64,000 bases of DNA from assembly GCA_017471885.1 (NCBI GenBank), contig JAFURI010000125.1, positions 1 through 64,000 on the forward strand, written 5' to 3'. Positions 57,037 to 64,000 of the stretch are shown here, piece by piece. The notes beneath the pieces were generated by a model. It saw only the letters and a list, made by a program, of their open reading frames with translations, did not search any database and was not told the DNA's origin. Source of the stretch: Clostridia bacterium (lineage in GTDB: Bacteria > Bacillota > Clostridia > Christensenellales > Aristaeellaceae). Each line of letters begins with the position of its first letter. Positions within the stretch are counted from its first letter, which is position 1. The translations under genes were made by a program, and so were the position numbers.

Positions 57037-57129
57037 TCAGTTCATCTCAGGTTGATCCCCAAAGATGCTCCGCAGCAAAAAGCGGCGGTACTGCGCAGGC
57101 CGACTGTCACACGAGGGAGGTTGATCCAC
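57037..57129 (-). CDS. Possible leader peptide upstream of the CNNM gene
   Basis: A 30-codon frame begins with GTG at 57129, 9 bases after AAAGGAG, and ends with TGA at 57037, 41 bases before the CNNM start. The peptide holds four Pro codons, an R-R-F-L-L-R centre and D-Q-P near each end. It lies wholly inside the leader and has no room for another role. It could sense translation speed; unproven. Confidence 0.4.
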   Translation of the reverse strand: MDQPPSCDSRPAQYRRFLLRSIFGDQPEMN

Positions 57130-57165
57130 GAACCGCCACTCCTTTCGCATTATTGGATAGCAGAT

Positions 57166-57194
57166 ATTATAGCATAGGACACGGCAAAATGCAA
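57166..57194 (-). promoter_or_regulatory. Promoter of the CNNM transcript
   Basis: TTGCAT (57194-57189), 17-base spacer, TATAAT (57171-57166) with a TGC extended element on the minus strand. It gives a leader of about 160 bases. Confidence 0.75.
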
Positions 57195-57220
57195 ACATCC
57201 TGCCTTATTACACCTGATGA

Positions 57221-58180
57221 TTATTCCGGTTTGTTCAGCACCTGCTGAATAATGAAACGCGGTCGGGCTTTTGTTTCACCATACACCTTGCCCACATATT
57301 CGCCGATGACGCCAAGACTCAGCAGCTGAATGCCGCCGATCAGCCAGATCGAACCCATCAGTGACGTCCAGCCGGCAACGGAGCTGCCGCTGATATATGC
57401 AGCAAGCGCCCAAAGCAGCATCAAAATGCTTATAGCAAAGACAATAGCGCCCAGATGCAAAATCAGTCTCATGGGTTTGATGCTGAAGGAAGTAATGCCG
57501 TCAAATGCGAAGCTGAGCATTTTCTTCAGCGGATACTTGCTCTCTCCGGCAAAGCGTTCGGCGCGCGCATACTCTACCGTCGTCCAGGGATAGCCGATCT
57601 GCGGCACAATACCGCGCAGGAAAAGATTCACTTCCTTGAAGTCGGCAAGGCCTTCAAGCGCACGGCGGCTCATCAGACGGTAATCCGCGTGGTTGAAGAT
57701 GATATCCACGCCCAGCGCCTTCATCAGCCTGTAGAAGCTTTCCGCAGTAAAGCGCTTGAAGAAGGTATCCGTCTTACGGGACGAGCGCACTCCGTATACC
57801 ACGTCATAGCCGTTATGATATTGTTCCACCATAGCGTCAATGGCATTGATATCATCTTGCAGATCCGCATCCATGGATACAACCATATCCGCATAATTGA
57901 CCGCCGTCATCAGACCCGCCAACAGTGCATTCTGATGTCCCCTGTTGCGGGACAGATTCACGCCGGAGAACAGCTTGTCCTCTTCATGCAGCTGCGCAAT
58001 GATGTCCCAGGTGCGGTCCTTTGACCCGTCGTTGACAAACATGACTCGGCTTTCAGGCGAAATCATACCCGAATCCATCAGACTTTTCATTTTAATTTTC
58101 ATGCGCCGAGCCGTTTCAGGAAGAACTTCTTCTTCCTTATAGCACGGAATAACCACATAAAGTGTTTTGGCTTCCTTCAC
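57221..58180 (-). CDS. Family 2 glycosyltransferase, GtrB/DPM1-like
   Basis: Predicted to transfer a sugar to polyprenyl phosphate on the inner face of the membrane. The 319-residue protein has a GT-A fold with V-V-I-P-C-Y-K-E-E, F-V-N-D-G-S-K-D and the metal-binding D-A-D-L-Q-D, R-S-S-R-K-T-D, and two C-terminal transmembrane helices (I-L-H-L-G-A-I-V-F-A and I-W-L-I-G-G-I-Q). The GTG at 58180 is set by GGAGGG 8 bases upstream. The distant GtrA-like flippase could be its partner. Confidence 0.9.
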   Translation of the reverse strand: MKEAKTLYVVIPCYKEEEVLPETARRMKIKMKSLMDSGMISPESRVMFVNDGSKDRTWDIIAQLHEEDKLFSGVNLSRNRGHQNALLAGLMTAVNYADMVVSMDADLQDDINAIDAMVEQYHNGYDVVYGVRSSRKTDTFFKRFTAESFYRLMKALGVDIIFNHADYRLMSRRALEGLADFKEVNLFLRGIVPQIGYPWTTVEYARAERFAGESKYPLKKMLSFAFDGITSFSIKPMRLILHLGAIVFAISILMLLWALAAYISGSSVAGWTSLMGSIWLIGGIQLLSLGVIGEYVGKVYGETKARPRFIIQQVLNKPE

Positions 58181-58258
58181 GGAGATTTCCCTCCTGACTT
58201 TGTCTGTGTATATGATAATAACGTTCCGGACTTCCCATTTCATCCTCTCCACGGAAAG

Positions 58259-58284
58259 AAGCATGACGGATATCCATCATGCTT
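58259..58284 (-). terminator. Possible weak terminator after the hexapeptide transferase gene
   Basis: AAGCATGA/TCATGCTT stem with a 10-base loop; the minus-strand tail is CTTTCC, a poor U-tract. Confidence 0.45.
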
Positions 58285-58299
58285 TGTTTGATTTCCCTG

Positions 58300-58959
58300 T
58301 CAGCGCTTTTTCACCACAACGCCGCCGGTCTTCCAGATGGAATCAGGAGGCACCACGCCACGCACACAGGACAGGGGGTAAATATTACTGTTGCGGCAGA
58401 CCACCGTGCCGGGATTCAATACGCTGTTGCAGCCTACCTCCACGTCATCGCCCAACATTGCGCCAAACTTCTTCAGACCAGTAGTCATATGTGTTTCACC
58501 CGCATGAACCACGACGGGCATCTTATCGCTCTTGACGTTTGACGTAATGGAACCTGCTCCCATATGGCTACGGTAGCCTAGGATGCTGTCACCCACATAG
58601 TTGTAATGAGGAGTCTGCACATTATCGAACAAAATAACGTTCTTAAGCTCCACCGAGTTGCCGACCACGCAATGATCGCCCACAAGCGCAGAGCCGCGAA
58701 CAAACGCACAGTGACGTACCTCCGTATCAGCGCCGATAATGCACGGAGCGCCAAGGTACGCAGTAGGAGCAACCTTTGCTGTTTTATGCACCCAGACCTT
58801 GGGCGAAACCTCGTCAAACTCATTGGGATCCAGCTTCGCACCCAGCTCGATAATCAGCTCCTTGATGCCGGACAGAGCCTCCCACGGATAAGTAAACTGA
58901 GCGAGATAATTCGCAGCACGGGTATGCGCCAGATCATACAGTTCCTGGATCGTAACCAT
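58300..58959 (-). CDS. Left-handed beta-helix (hexapeptide) acyl/nucleotidyl transferase-like protein
   Basis: A 219-residue protein whose central part has repeated hexapeptides (V-A-P-T-A-Y-L-G-A-P, I-G-A-D-T-E-V-R, L-V-G-D-H-C-V-V-G-N-S-V-E-L-K-N) as in the GlmU C-terminal domain. The segment H-Y-N-Y-V-G-D-S-I-L-G resembles the GlmU H-x-x-Y-x-G-D acetyl-acceptor region. It lacks a nucleotidyl-transferase domain. The substrate may be a UDP-sugar; unproven. The start follows AGGAGG. Confidence 0.82.
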   Translation of the reverse strand: MVTIQELYDLAHTRAANYLAQFTYPWEALSGIKELIIELGAKLDPNEFDEVSPKVWVHKTAKVAPTAYLGAPCIIGADTEVRHCAFVRGSALVGDHCVVGNSVELKNVILFDNVQTPHYNYVGDSILGYRSHMGAGSITSNVKSDKMPVVVHAGETHMTTGLKKFGAMLGDDVEVGCNSVLNPGTVVCRNSNIYPLSCVRGVVPPDSIWKTGGVVVKKR

Positions 58960-59044
58960 AAACAACCTCCTGATCAAATCACATGAGATAATCCTATCAT
59001 TATTTCAACTTTATTCAGGGTAACTCCTGCGTCTGAAAATCAAA

Positions 59045-60721
59045 TTAACCTTCGATACGGCTGTAGCACTTGACGCCCACGCATTTGAAAAGGAACAGCG
59101 AAACCGAAAATTCCAGCACAACTGCTGCAAGTACAGCGATCAGCCGCAGCTCTGCATTGACCTCCATGACAAAAAACATAAGAACCCAAACGCAGGCAGG
59201 TATTGCCAGCATCATCAAAGCCAGCAGCATGGACCACAGCGTGTTCATCCCCTGCTTAATGGCCTGAGTCTCATTGGTCCAGTCAAAGTAGGGCTTCACA
59301 GCGTCCATGGTGATCGACAGGGCGCAGACCGCAAGATGATACAGCAATGCAAGCAGCGACGCAGGAAGCATCAGCACCGGGAACACCCCAACCACAAACG
59401 AAACTGCAGCCATCGTTACGATTGTACCCAGGAAACTCACAGAAAATGCCGCAAGCAGCTTTGCCGTCATATATACGTACGATGCTACAGGCATGGCACG
59501 GTACAGGTCATGCTGCCTTGCACCGCGGGACACAGCGGTGGCAGCCGCGGGATTAATCAGCCCCGGGAATGCGAGCAGCACCGTAAACAACAGAAGCTGT
59601 TCCGTCTGCGGGATACTCTGCAGAAAGCTCCGTACGAATGGAAGAATTTCCTCTGCCGGAATTTCAGACGACATACCAATGCCCATGAAGACGAGCATAA
59701 GCGGCATCACGATGACTTCTGCAAGACCGTTGGTAACATAGGCAGGAGTACGCAGCAAATCAATCCATTCCCTGATAAACAGCGCCTTCAGCTGACTGCG
59801 CGGTTTCTGCTGACGCACGACATCTTTCTTCCGTTTACGCTGAGCCGCCTGCTCGGACTGGCGGATACACACATTGAGATAGTTTCGTCCGAGAAGCTGA
59901 TGTACGGTAATTAGAAAACCAAAGGAAAGAACGATGAACGTGGCAAAAGAGCCCCAGTCCCCGGACAGCCCATCAACCGCCCATCTGACAGGCGGAACGG
60001 CAGTCGTAAGCAGGTCAATCAGCGCAGAGCTGCCAAGAAGCAGCCGGACAAAGAACATTGTGTCCGCATCCTCCGGGATAGAGGGCAGAATTTTCATCTC
60101 AATCGTCAGAATAGCAGCCACAAGCAGCATAGAGCCCACCGTAAGTGCAAGCTCCTTATGCTTGACAATCGACGTACAACCTGCCAGCAGCGCGGAAAGT
60201 ACCACAATGATTCCCATCGGCAAGGCGGAAGAGGCCAATACAGTTGCCGCTGCCCGAAGCCAGTATCCTGCTCCTCCGCTGGTCTGCAGACCGAACATCG
60301 TCAGCGCAGGAACAAGAAGAACAAGATTCAGGAGAAGCTCTGACAGATAGATCTCCGTCATCCGCACGGCAAGCACCGTCCCGGATTTGACGGGAAGACT
60401 GGCGAGCCAAACGTTGTCCCGGTTGAAATACAGTCGGCTGAAGGCGGAAAACACGCTCATCAGCAGTGTGCAAGCCATGGATATCAGCAGCATCAGCGCA
60501 GGAAGCAGCTGCTCCTTGCCCACAGCTTCCAGCGCTTTGGCCAGCACAATCTGGACAAAAACAACGACTCCCGCCAACACTGCAAACCCGATTCCGGCAA
60601 AGATAATCAAAACCACCAGTCCGGGATGAATCCTTCCGCTCTTGTGACTTTGCATAGCTCCCCGAAGTGAAGCCCACAGCTGCATTGCGGATAACCGCAG
60701 CAATGCGGCATAATTCCTCAT
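59045..60721 (-). CDS. ABC exporter permease subunit
   Basis: A 558-residue membrane protein with about twelve hydrophobic segments, resembling large ABC-2-type permeases of unknown substrate. A cytoplasmic charged segment near residues 290-310 (Q-R-K-R-K-K-D-V-V-R-Q-Q) divides it in two halves. Its ATG overlaps the ATPase stop (ATGA), so the pair is a unit. The substrate is not evident from sequence or neighbours. Confidence 0.8.
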   Translation of the reverse strand: MRNYAALLRLSAMQLWASLRGAMQSHKSGRIHPGLVVLIIFAGIGFAVLAGVVVFVQIVLAKALEAVGKEQLLPALMLLISMACTLLMSVFSAFSRLYFNRDNVWLASLPVKSGTVLAVRMTEIYLSELLLNLVLLVPALTMFGLQTSGGAGYWLRAAATVLASSALPMGIIVVLSALLAGCTSIVKHKELALTVGSMLLVAAILTIEMKILPSIPEDADTMFFVRLLLGSSALIDLLTTAVPPVRWAVDGLSGDWGSFATFIVLSFGFLITVHQLLGRNYLNVCIRQSEQAAQRKRKKDVVRQQKPRSQLKALFIREWIDLLRTPAYVTNGLAEVIVMPLMLVFMGIGMSSEIPAEEILPFVRSFLQSIPQTEQLLLFTVLLAFPGLINPAAATAVSRGARQHDLYRAMPVASYVYMTAKLLAAFSVSFLGTIVTMAAVSFVVGVFPVLMLPASLLALLYHLAVCALSITMDAVKPYFDWTNETQAIKQGMNTLWSMLLALMMLAIPACVWVLMFFVMEVNAELRLIAVLAAVVLEFSVSLFLFKCVGVKCYSRIEG

Positions 60722-61449
60722 GCCTGCTGCACCTCCGTCAAATCAAGGAAAAGCTGCTCGAGAGACGCGCACTTCTCACCGGAGCGAAGCTCCTCCATGG
60801 TGCCTCGGGCAATCAGCCTGCCCTTGTCGATAATCGCAATCTCATCACACAGTTTTTCCGCCACTTCAAGCACATGAGTAGAGAAAAAGACCGTATTTCC
60901 TGCATCGCAATGGAGACGCATCTCCTGTTTGAGCAAATGAGCAGCTCTAGGATCGAGACCAACCAGCGGTTCGTCAAGCACCCAGACGGGAGGATTATGG
61001 ATCAGCGCACCGATAACGGTCAGCTTCTGCTTCATGCCTCTGGAATAGCTCCGTATCTGATTGTACGCAGCGTCTTCCAGCTCAAACAGGGACAGATACT
61101 TTTCGATATGTGCCTTGCGCCGCACAGCATCCACCTGATACAAATCGGCAATAAAACGAAGATATTCCATGCCCGTCAGCCGTTCATAAAGATCATGTCC
61201 GTCCGGCACAAACCCGATAAGACGCTTGGCTTCCACCGGACTTTTCGCCATATCGATGCCTCCGATGCGTACGTGGCCCTGCGTGGGCGTAAGAATTCCC
61301 GTCAGCATCCGGATAGTGGTTGTTTTTCCGGCTCCGTTGGGACCGATCATTCCAAAGAGTCGCCCGCCTGGCACGTGAAGTTGCAGATCATCCACAGCCA
61401 GCACACCGGCCTTTCCATATCGCTTTGACACGTGTTCAAACTGAATCAT
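60718..61449 (-). CDS. ABC transporter ATP-binding protein
   Basis: A 243-residue ATPase with Walker A G-P-N-G-A-G-K-T-T, signature Y-S-R-G-M-K-Q-K, Walker B V-W-V-L-D-E-P and H-loop F-S-T-H-V. The R-G-M-K signature is common in exporters of the CcmA/NatA type. It starts 39 bases after azlD and may be cotranscribed with azlCD; it pairs with the downstream permease. Confidence 0.92.
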   Translation of the reverse strand: MIQFEHVSKRYGKAGVLAVDDLQLHVPGGRLFGMIGPNGAGKTTTIRMLTGILTPTQGHVRIGGIDMAKSPVEAKRLIGFVPDGHDLYERLTGMEYLRFIADLYQVDAVRRKAHIEKYLSLFELEDAAYNQIRSYSRGMKQKLTVIGALIHNPPVWVLDEPLVGLDPRAAHLLKQEMRLHCDAGNTVFFSTHVLEVAEKLCDEIAIIDKGRLIARGTMEELRSGEKCASLEQLFLDLTEVQQA

Positions 61450-61488
61450 TCATACTCCCCCACAATTCATTTCACGCACCCGAAGGCA

Positions 61489-61821
61489 TTACACAACGCC
61501 CAGCAGCCGGATCAGCAGCATATAGACCGCTGTTCCCCCGGCAATGGAAACGATCATCTGTTTGCGCCAAAGATGAAGCACAACCGTTACCGCCACGCCC
61601 GTAAACGCCGGCAGCCACGTTCCCAGGCCTGAAAAGGAAACGTCCTTGAGGCAATATACCACCAGCATCAGCATGACTGCCCGAGGCAGCTGAGCGCCCA
61701 GCCAGGACACAAAGGCAGGAGGCTGTTTTCCGCCGGAAAAAACAAGGAATGACACGGCTCTTGTCAGCAACGTGACAGCGGCTGCAATCATCACCGTCAG
61801 AAAAACCTGAAAGGACGTCAT
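61489..61821 (-). CDS. azlD: Branched-chain amino acid export protein AzlD
   Basis: A 110-residue membrane protein with four hydrophobic segments, the small partner of AzlC. Signatures are A-A-V-T-L-L-T-R-A-V-S-F, Q-L-P-R-A-V-M-L-M-L-V-V-Y and a final C-terminal helix. The ATG overlaps the azlC stop (ATGA). The ORF extends upstream only inside azlC, so the start at 61821 is firm. Confidence 0.9.
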   Translation of the reverse strand: MTSFQVFLTVMIAAAVTLLTRAVSFLVFSGGKQPPAFVSWLGAQLPRAVMLMLVVYCLKDVSFSGLGTWLPAFTGVAVTVVLHLWRKQMIVSIAGGTAVYMLLIRLLGVV

Positions 61822-62543
61822 TCTCCCGCGCCTCCCTTCCGGGTTTGATAACGTACGAAGAAACAACCAAGCATCAGCGCCATTGAAACGAGCAGGAAGC
61901 TTTCCTTGCCGATGATCAGCAAACTGCCCAGCGTAGCCAGCAGACCCAGCAGCGACGGAAAGAGCATGTCCGTGCCGGACAATCGGCCCTGCCGCCATCC
62001 TTTATACGCGTCTGTAGACTGTTCTGTAACAATCACCGCAAACAGTGCCGTCATGGCAAAATCAATACCTGTCAAATCAAAAGGAATAACCTGACCCAGA
62101 AGCGAACCCAGTACAGAGCCGGTCACCCAGTAGCATTGATCCATCAGCGCAATGGAGGTATACCATCGCCCCCTGTCCTGTTCATCAGAAGGCGCTTCGT
62201 TGCAGACCAGAGAATAGGTTTCATCTGTCAGAGAAAAAATAAGATACGGTTTATACTTTCCTGTGCCAGCGTACTTATCCAGCATGCTCAGCCCATAAAA
62301 AATATGCCGGGCATTGACAAGCAGCGTCATCAGCGCCATGGTGATTGGTGCAAACGGTTGTGTCAATGCGCCAAGCATGGCAAACTGCATGGAGCCCGCA
62401 TACACGCATACGCTGATCAGAAAAGCCCACTCCACGCCAAAGCCTTTTTCCTTGAGCGCCACACCGTACGCAATACCCAGGAAAATATAGCCTGCCAGCA
62501 CAGGCAGCGTACGGGCAAAGCTTTTTCGCAGCATCCGGAGCAT
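61818..62543 (-). CDS. azlC: Branched-chain amino acid exporter AzlC
   Basis: A 241-residue multi-pass protein that with AzlD exports leucine, isoleucine and valine (or analogues). Family motifs are P-V-L-A-G-Y-I-F-L-G-I-A-Y-G, Y-A-G-S-M-Q-F-A, V-N-A-R-H-I-F-Y-G-L-S-M and T-D-E-T-Y-S-L. The ATG at 62543 is preferred over an upstream in-frame TTG because GTGGGG lies just before it. No Lrp-type regulator is adjacent. Confidence 0.92.
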   Translation of the reverse strand: MLRMLRKSFARTLPVLAGYIFLGIAYGVALKEKGFGVEWAFLISVCVYAGSMQFAMLGALTQPFAPITMALMTLLVNARHIFYGLSMLDKYAGTGKYKPYLIFSLTDETYSLVCNEAPSDEQDRGRWYTSIALMDQCYWVTGSVLGSLLGQVIPFDLTGIDFAMTALFAVIVTEQSTDAYKGWRQGRLSGTDMLFPSLLGLLATLGSLLIIGKESFLLVSMALMLGCFFVRYQTRKGGAGE

Positions 62544-62578
62544 AGCTATCCCCACTTCTTCTTTCAAGTGTACATTAG

Positions 62579-62608
62579 ATTATACTTCCTGCCTGAATCA
62601 GCTGTCAA
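62579..62608 (-). promoter_or_regulatory. Promoter of azlCD and the downstream ABC genes
   Basis: TTGACA (62608-62603), 18-base spacer, TATAAT (62584-62579) on the minus strand. Confidence 0.88.
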
Positions 62609-62646
62609 TGCAGGTAATGCCTTTGTTTTGTTTTTGTTTCTCTCGC

Positions 62647-62675
62647 TTGACGAACAATGGCTGATATGCTACTTT
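62647..62675 (+). promoter_or_regulatory. Possible promoter of the MATE gene
   Basis: TTGACG at 62647, 17-base spacer, TACTTT at 62670 with a TGC extended element. Confidence 0.5.
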
Positions 62676-62710
62676 ATTCGAGAGTAATTATCAAAACGAG
62701 GTGAATAAGC

Positions 62711-64000
62711 ATGGCCTCACATGCGCGCCGCATGACGGAAGGCTCTATCCCGCGCCATATTATTTCCTTTGCGCTGCCGCTGTTCTTCGGTAATCTGTTC
62801 CAGCAGCTTTACAATGTAGTTGACAGTCTTGTGGTCGGCAATTTTCTTGGCAGCGAGGCGCTTGCTGCCGTCGGTTCATCTGCCAATATGATTTTTCTGA
62901 TGACCGGTCTGTTCCACGGCGTCTTCATTGGTGCAGGCGTCGTAGTCAGCCGATATTACGGCGCACGGGATCAGGAGAACCTATCGCTTGCCGTACATAC
63001 CACGGTGGCCTTCGGCATTATCGCCGGACTGTTGTTGACTGTGGGCGGTATCACGCTTGCTCCGGTCATTCTACGCTGGATGGGGACTCCAGACAGCGTT
63101 CTTCCGCTTTCCATTTCCTATTTCCGAGTGTATTTCTGCGGTGCGCTGGCAAGCGTCCTATACAGCACCTTCAACGGAATATTCAACGCTGTGGGCGACA
63201 GCAAACACCCTTTGTATTATCTGATCATCTCCTCGCTTCTGAACGTCGTGCTTGATCTTCTCTTTGTCGGCGGATTCGGATGGGGTGTATCCGGCGCTGC
63301 ATTCGCCACAGTCCTTTCACAGGCCACGAGCGCAATGCTTGGACTCATCAGACTGATCCGTGTTCAGGACGTTTTCCGACTCACGCCTCGCAGGATACGG
63401 CTTAATCTTTCCATGCTCCGGCAGATTCTCCATATGGGCGTTCCCGCAGGAATTCAGAACTCCATCACGTCTCTTGCCAATCTGGTCGTACAGAGCCACA
63501 TCAACGCCTTCGGCGCTCTGGCCATGGCAGGATGCGGCGCGTACAGCAAGATTGAAGGCTTCGCTTTCCTGCCAATCACCAGCTTCAGCATGGCGACAAC
63601 TACCTTTGTCGGTCAGAATCTTGGCGCTGAAAAACATGCCCGAGCCCGGAAAGGCGCTGCATTCGGTGTGCTGTCCTGCGTGATACTGGCAGAACTGATC
63701 GGTATAGGCATCTACACGTTCAGCCCTGTTCTGATTTCCTTTTTTGACAGAAATCCGGAAGTTATCGCATTCGGTGTTTCGCAGGCCCGGACTGTCACGC
63801 TTTTCTACTTCCTGTTGGCTATCTCCCACGGTATTGCAGGCGTGCTGCGCGGCGCAGGTCGTTCCATCATCCCCATGTTTGTTATGATGATATGCTGGTG
63901 TCTGATTCGTGTCAGCTACATCGTTGTGGCAACGCCCATCATCGGCACCATCCAGTCTATCTTCTGGGCGTATCCCCTGACGTGGAGTCTGAGCAGCATC
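62711..64000 (+). CDS. MATE family efflux transporter (3' end outside window)
   Basis: A sodium- or proton-driven multidrug exporter of the DinF/VmrA branch. The frame is open from the ATG at 62711 to the window edge, 430 codons, close to full length for a family of about 450. Signatures are I-P-R-H-I-I-S-F-A-L-P-L-F-F-G-N-L-F-Q-Q-L-Y-N (first helix), D-S-L-V-V-G-N-F-L-G, G-V-P-A-G-I-Q-N-S and V-G-Q-N-L-G. The start follows GAGGTG by 7 bases. No regulator gene is adjacent. Confidence 0.92.
   Translation, partial: MASHARRMTEGSIPRHIISFALPLFFGNLFQQLYNVVDSLVVGNFLGSEALAAVGSSANMIFLMTGLFHGVFIGAGVVVSRYYGARDQENLSLAVHTTVAFGIIAGLLLTVGGITLAPVILRWMGTPDSVLPLSISYFRVYFCGALASVLYSTFNGIFNAVGDSKHPLYYLIISSLLNVVLDLLFVGGFGWGVSGAAFATVLSQATSAMLGLIRLIRVQDVFRLTPRRIRLNLSMLRQILHMGVPAGIQNSITSLANLVVQSHINAFGALAMAGCGAYSKIEGFAFLPITSFSMATTTFVGQNLGAEKHARARKGAAFGVLSCVILAELIGIGIYTFSPVLISFFDRNPEVIAFGVSQARTVTLFYFLLAISHGIAGVLRGAGRSIIPMFVMMICWCLIRVSYIVVATPIIGTIQSIFWAYPLTWSLSSI

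Noticed and set aside
57085..57120. Resemblance of the CNNM leader to the ZTP (pfl) riboswitch because of a CGTGTGAC segment.
   Set aside because: The conserved downstream core CCGCCTGGGC is missing and the controlled gene is unrelated to folate or purines.

Overview
The window is 64 kb of chromosome from a moderately GC-rich, endospore-forming member of the Clostridia (Bacillota). Evidence: a spoIIAA-spoIIAB-sigF operon behind a SigH-type promoter with a Spo0A box; two T-box leaders (Tyr and Cys specifiers); a dprA-topA-trmFO-hslVU block laid out as in Bacillus; yerC-pcrA-ligA; scpA-scpB; type III glutamine synthetase; and a Gram-positive-type LexA box. I cannot name the genus; an uncultured gut lineage is a guess. 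I see no rRNA, tRNA, CRISPR array, insertion sequence or prophage.

Layout. 1-1.6 kb: end of an L-rhamnose catabolic operon (rhaA, rhaD). 1.7-8.5 kb: nitroreductase, CmpB-like membrane protein, GtrA flippase, rfbD, a TetR regulator, YgiQ radical SAM protein and deoD. 8.5-10 kb: spoIIA operon (minus strand). 10.1-13.4 kb: two-component system followed by a small alarmone synthetase and a DMT exporter. 13.4-16.9 kb: Tyr T-box operon (aminotransferase-tyrS-yigZ). 17-25 kb: dprA-topA-trmFO-hydrolase-hslV-hslU. 25-29.4 kb: Cys T-box and cysS, proC, rnhA, XerC/D-type recombinase. 29.4-33.5 kb: divergent LexA-controlled pair, then an lexA-led run (HlyIII, fRMsr, GNAT, ZIP transporter, HAM1-like NTPase). 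33.5-37.1 kb: galT and a CapD-type nucleotide-sugar dehydratase. 37.1-40.3 kb: attenuator-like region, DUF4342 protein, second two-component system. 40.3-44.2 kb: cysteine-rich putative spore protein, metal chaperone, scpB, scpA, site-2 protease, GerQ-like small protein. 44.2-48.8 kb: yerC-pcrA-ligA. 49-54.2 kb: glnA type III and a TrpXYZ-like ABC importer. 54.2-58.9 kb: CapA-like protein, Prli42-like miniprotein, CNNM/CBS metal transporter with a possible leader peptide, glycosyltransferase and hexapeptide transferase. 59-64 kb: ABC exporter pair, azlCD and a truncated MATE transporter.

Most content is housekeeping. The most interesting material lies between or beside genes: the Tyr T-box placing an aminotransferase in the tyrosyl-tRNA circuit, a 30-codon leader ORF before the CNNM gene, a competing-hairpin array before the DUF4342 gene, an 8-Cys miniprotein sharing a LexA-box region with lexA, a 13-bp hairpin at the glnA transcription start, and a 39-residue membrane miniprotein. 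Many genes have clean sigma-A promoters and strong Shine-Dalgarno sites, and several start codons (GTG, TTG) were set by Shine-Dalgarno spacing. Family names are from recall of motifs; no database search was possible.
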